Below are positions 7,746 through 9,114 of a DNA stretch of 9,114 nt, in pieces (within the stretch, counting starts at the first letter, position 1; each line of letters starts with the position of its first letter). Under the pieces are notes generated by a model. The model was not told the origin of the DNA, did not search any database, and saw only the letters and a list, made by a program, of their open reading frames with translations. The position numbers and the translations under genes were made by a program. The stretch covers positions 1 through 9,114 of the forward strand of contig CAJXTM010000088.1 in NCBI GenBank assembly GCA_913061385.1, written 5' to 3'. This stretch comes from an uncultured Rhodopirellula sp. Lineage in GTDB: Bacteria; Planctomycetota; Planctomycetia; Pirellulales; Pirellulaceae.

Positions 7746-8744
7746 ATGCCAATTATCGAAGTACGACAGTTGGCCAAGTCTTATCGCGTGTACAACAAAC
7801 GTGAAGGGTTGGCAGACAGTGTTCGGGGGCTGTTTCGCCGTGAATACAGAGATGTCAAAGCGGTGCGAGGAATTGATCTGGATGTTGAACAGGGTGAATT
7901 TGTCGCGTTTCTGGGGCCAAATGGTGCTGGGAAAACGACCACTTTGAAACTCCTCAGCGGGGTGATCAATCCAACCAGCGGATCGGCAAGTGTGATGGGA
8001 TTCACGCCTTGGCACAGAAAAAATGAATATCGCCGTCGGTTCGCCCTGGTAATGGGACAGAAGAATCAGTTGTGGTGGGACTTGCCCGCTCAAGAGTCCT
8101 ATCGACTGCATCAGCAAATTTACGGGGTCCCGGTCGAAGAGTTTGATCGCACACTTGCTGAACTCACGGATCTGTTGGATGTGGCAGGTCTGTTGAGTCG
8201 ACCTGTCCGCGAGCTTTCGCTCGGTGAGCGGATGAAGATGGAGTTGATTGCAGCCTTGTTACATCGGCCGGAAGTACTTTTTCTTGATGAACCGACCATC
8301 GGGCTGGATGTCATTGCACAGCACAATATTCAGCAGTTCCTCAAGTACTATCAGGAGAAACGAAAAATCACGATTCTGTTGACCAGCCATTATATGAAAG
8401 ACATCGCTGCACTTTGCAAACGTGTTGTCATCATTGCTGGTGGGCGAATCGAGTATGACGGCTCGTTGGCGGGAGTGGTCGACAAATTCTCGGGTCATAA
8501 AGTGATGACCTTGCAATTCGCTGATGGGCATCAGCCTGATTTATCTCGACTCGGTGAGGTTCTTGATGAAACGTGGCCCAAGGTTCAGTTGCGCGTCGAT
8601 CGTAGTGATGTCCCGAGTGTGCTCTCCGAGGTACTTCGCGACAATCCGATCGAAGATGTAGCTGTGGAAGATATTCCACTCGAAGAGGTGATCGCGGAAC
8701 TCTTTCGTGAGTCCTCTCAGAAATCTGATTCAGAGGTAGGTTAA
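7746..8744 (+). CDS. ABC transporter ATP-binding protein (ABC-2 exporter type, COG4586-like)
   Basis: Cytoplasmic ATPase subunit expected to power an ABC-2-type membrane exporter; the substrate is unknown. 332 residues with all nucleotide-binding motifs: Walker [10 protein letters not shown] (57-65), Q-loop around [12 protein letters not shown] (103-114), signature [11 protein letters not shown] (157-167), Walker B VLFLDEP (177-183), D-loop GLD (186-188) and switch H215 in LLTSHYM. The LGER signature in place of LSGGQ, together with the QLWWDL segment, is characteristic of the COG4586 (NatA-related) ATPases, which are usually encoded next to two six-helix permeases. The C-terminal hundred residues form an accessory regulatory-type domain after the helical core. 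An in-frame TAA at 7710-7712 leaves ATG 7746 as the first start; its Shine-Dalgarno is poor. No permease gene follows. Instead its 3' end overlaps an opposing frame by 15 bases. Confidence 0.93.
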   Translation: MPIIEVRQLAKSYRVYNKREGLADSVRGLFRREYRDVKAVRGIDLDVEQGEFVAFLGPNGAGKTTTLKLLSGVINPTSGSASVMGFTPWHRKNEYRRRFALVMGQKNQLWWDLPAQESYRLHQQIYGVPVEEFDRTLAELTDLLDVAGLLSRPVRELSLGERMKMELIAALLHRPEVLFLDEPTIGLDVIAQHNIQQFLKYYQEKRKITILLTSHYMKDIAALCKRVVIIAGGRIEYDGSLAGVVDKFSGHKVMTLQFADGHQPDLSRLGEVLDETWPKVQLRVDRSDVPSVLSEVLRDNPIEDVAVEDIPLEEVIAELFRESSQKSDSEVG

Positions 8745-9073
8745 TTCTGCAGGCGGCTGCCTTTCTTCTGTCGCAGGGCTCAGATGGGAATGGCATCCAC
8801 AGCACACGTTGCTGGGTGCGATTTCTGCTTGGGGCAGTCCGCCACTTGCAGTTCCTTTTATCATGAAATAACCACGGATGATCCCTGGATAGATGGACTG
8901 CGTAACGGCTTCAGCATAGCCAAACTGCGAAATTGAGTCTTCTTGTTTCATCGCGGTTTGGTCCATGTGCAGACAGAATATTGGTACCAATCTGAATCGA
9001 AGGTCACCGTCACGGTCTGGATTCACGTTGGTGGTATTGGCAATCATCGCGACTCTGGTGGGCGATTCTGGTG
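8730..9073 (-). CDS. Uncharacterised protein, C-terminal fragment with CXXCH haem-type motif
   Basis: I do not recognise this protein. The frame is open from the right end of the insert to TGA 8730-8732, about 113 residues. ATG at 9045-9047 is the first start codon but the frame continues upstream of it, so the 5' part is probably missing. Near the C-terminus [12 protein letters not shown] contains C-x-x-C-H (CCGCH), the covalent haem-c attachment pattern, preceded by a glycine-rich [14 protein letters not shown] stretch. Upstream, [14 protein letters not shown] and [15 protein letters not shown] look like ordinary coding sequence, with sensible codon choice. A C-terminal single-haem site resembles the arrangement in cytochrome c' and P460-type proteins, but I cannot align it to either. 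It might also be a non-haem cysteine cluster. No signal peptide can be assessed because the N-terminus is absent. It converges on the ABC gene. Confidence 0.55.
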
Positions 9074-9114
9074 CTGTCTCTTATACACATCTGACGCTGC
9101 CGACGACTCCTTAC
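9074..9114. other. Unclipped Nextera P5/Read-1 adapter with i5 index (artefact)
   Basis: Bases 9074-9106 are the exact reverse complement of the Nextera Read-1 adapter, starting with the mosaic end CTGTCTCTTATACACATCT (9074-9092). The remaining eight bases, CTCCTTAC (9107-9114), fill the i5 index position and from memory are the reverse complement of index S505. Genomic sequence therefore ends at 9073. Confidence 0.98.

Noticed and set aside
7528..7947. 139-residue plus-strand frame upstream of and overlapping the ABC gene
   Set aside because: It overlaps the conserved N-terminus of the ABC ATPase in another frame and shows no domain or good ribosome site. A short upstream peptide cannot be excluded but is unsupported.
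7704..8117. 137-residue minus-strand frame
   Set aside because: Antisense to the Walker A half of the ABC ATPase; a frame shadow.
8782..8934. 50-residue plus-strand frame with two cysteine pairs after the ABC gene
   Set aside because: It competes with the longer minus-strand frame that runs to the contig edge and carries a CXXCH motif. It has no clear ribosome site and does not resemble a permease.
1..9114. 19-base terminal inverted repeats suggesting a 9-kb transposon
   Set aside because: They are Tn5 mosaic ends inside full Nextera adapters with index bases outside them; library artefact. There is no transposase gene inside.

Overview
This window reads as a chromosomal fragment from a planctomycete, probably Pirellulaceae-like. 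That assignment is an inference. It rests on a flagellar hook protein enlarged by beta-sandwich-like insertions, on a cysteinyl-tRNA synthetase with a lineage-type insertion just before its KMSKS loop, on the gene order ispF / cysS / ruvC / ruvA, and on mixed codon use with no obvious GC extreme. No 16S or other decisive marker is present. Both ends of the sequence are library artefacts, not biology: bases 1-46 are a P7-side Nextera adapter with an 8-base index, and bases 9074-9114 are the complementary P5-side adapter with its index. The biological insert is therefore 47-9073.

Layout, left to right. (1) 47-1827 (+): C-terminal 590 or so residues of the flagellar hook protein FlgE, cut at its 5' side by the end of the insert. 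(2) 1828-2099: non-coding, with terminator-like stem-loops, a T-tract and a separate 7-bp dyad. (3) 2100-3608 (+): complete archaeal/eukaryotic-type (short) prolyl-tRNA synthetase with a degenerate C-terminal zinc site. (4) 3609-3720: convergent intergenic region with a good intrinsic-terminator hairpin for proS. (5) 3721-6662 (-): a probable transcription unit cysS, ruvC, ruvA. cysS and ruvC overlap, and ruvC and ruvA must both use non-ATG starts. (6) 6663-6957: leader of cysS with a perfect 10-bp dyad and an isolated TATAAT box. (7) 6958-7470 (-): ispF of the MEP isoprenoid pathway. (8) 7471-7745: divergent intergenic region. (9) 7746-8744 (+): ABC ATPase of the ABC-2 exporter type with no permease beside it in the window. 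(10) 8730-9073 (-): C-terminal part of an unrecognised protein with a CXXCH haem-c-type motif, cut by the right end of the insert and overlapping the ABC gene tail to tail.

Functionally this is mostly a housekeeping neighbourhood: two aminoacyl-tRNA synthetases, Holliday-junction processing (RuvA and RuvC, no RuvB here) and isoprenoid precursor synthesis. It is bordered by a motility gene and by a transport ATPase. I see no phage, insertion sequence, CRISPR array, tRNA or defence module, and nothing I would call a new multi-gene system. The points most worth checking are the adapter ends, the lost zinc ligands in ProRS, the insertion next to the CysRS signature loop, the dyad in front of cysS, and the haem-motif fragment at the right edge.
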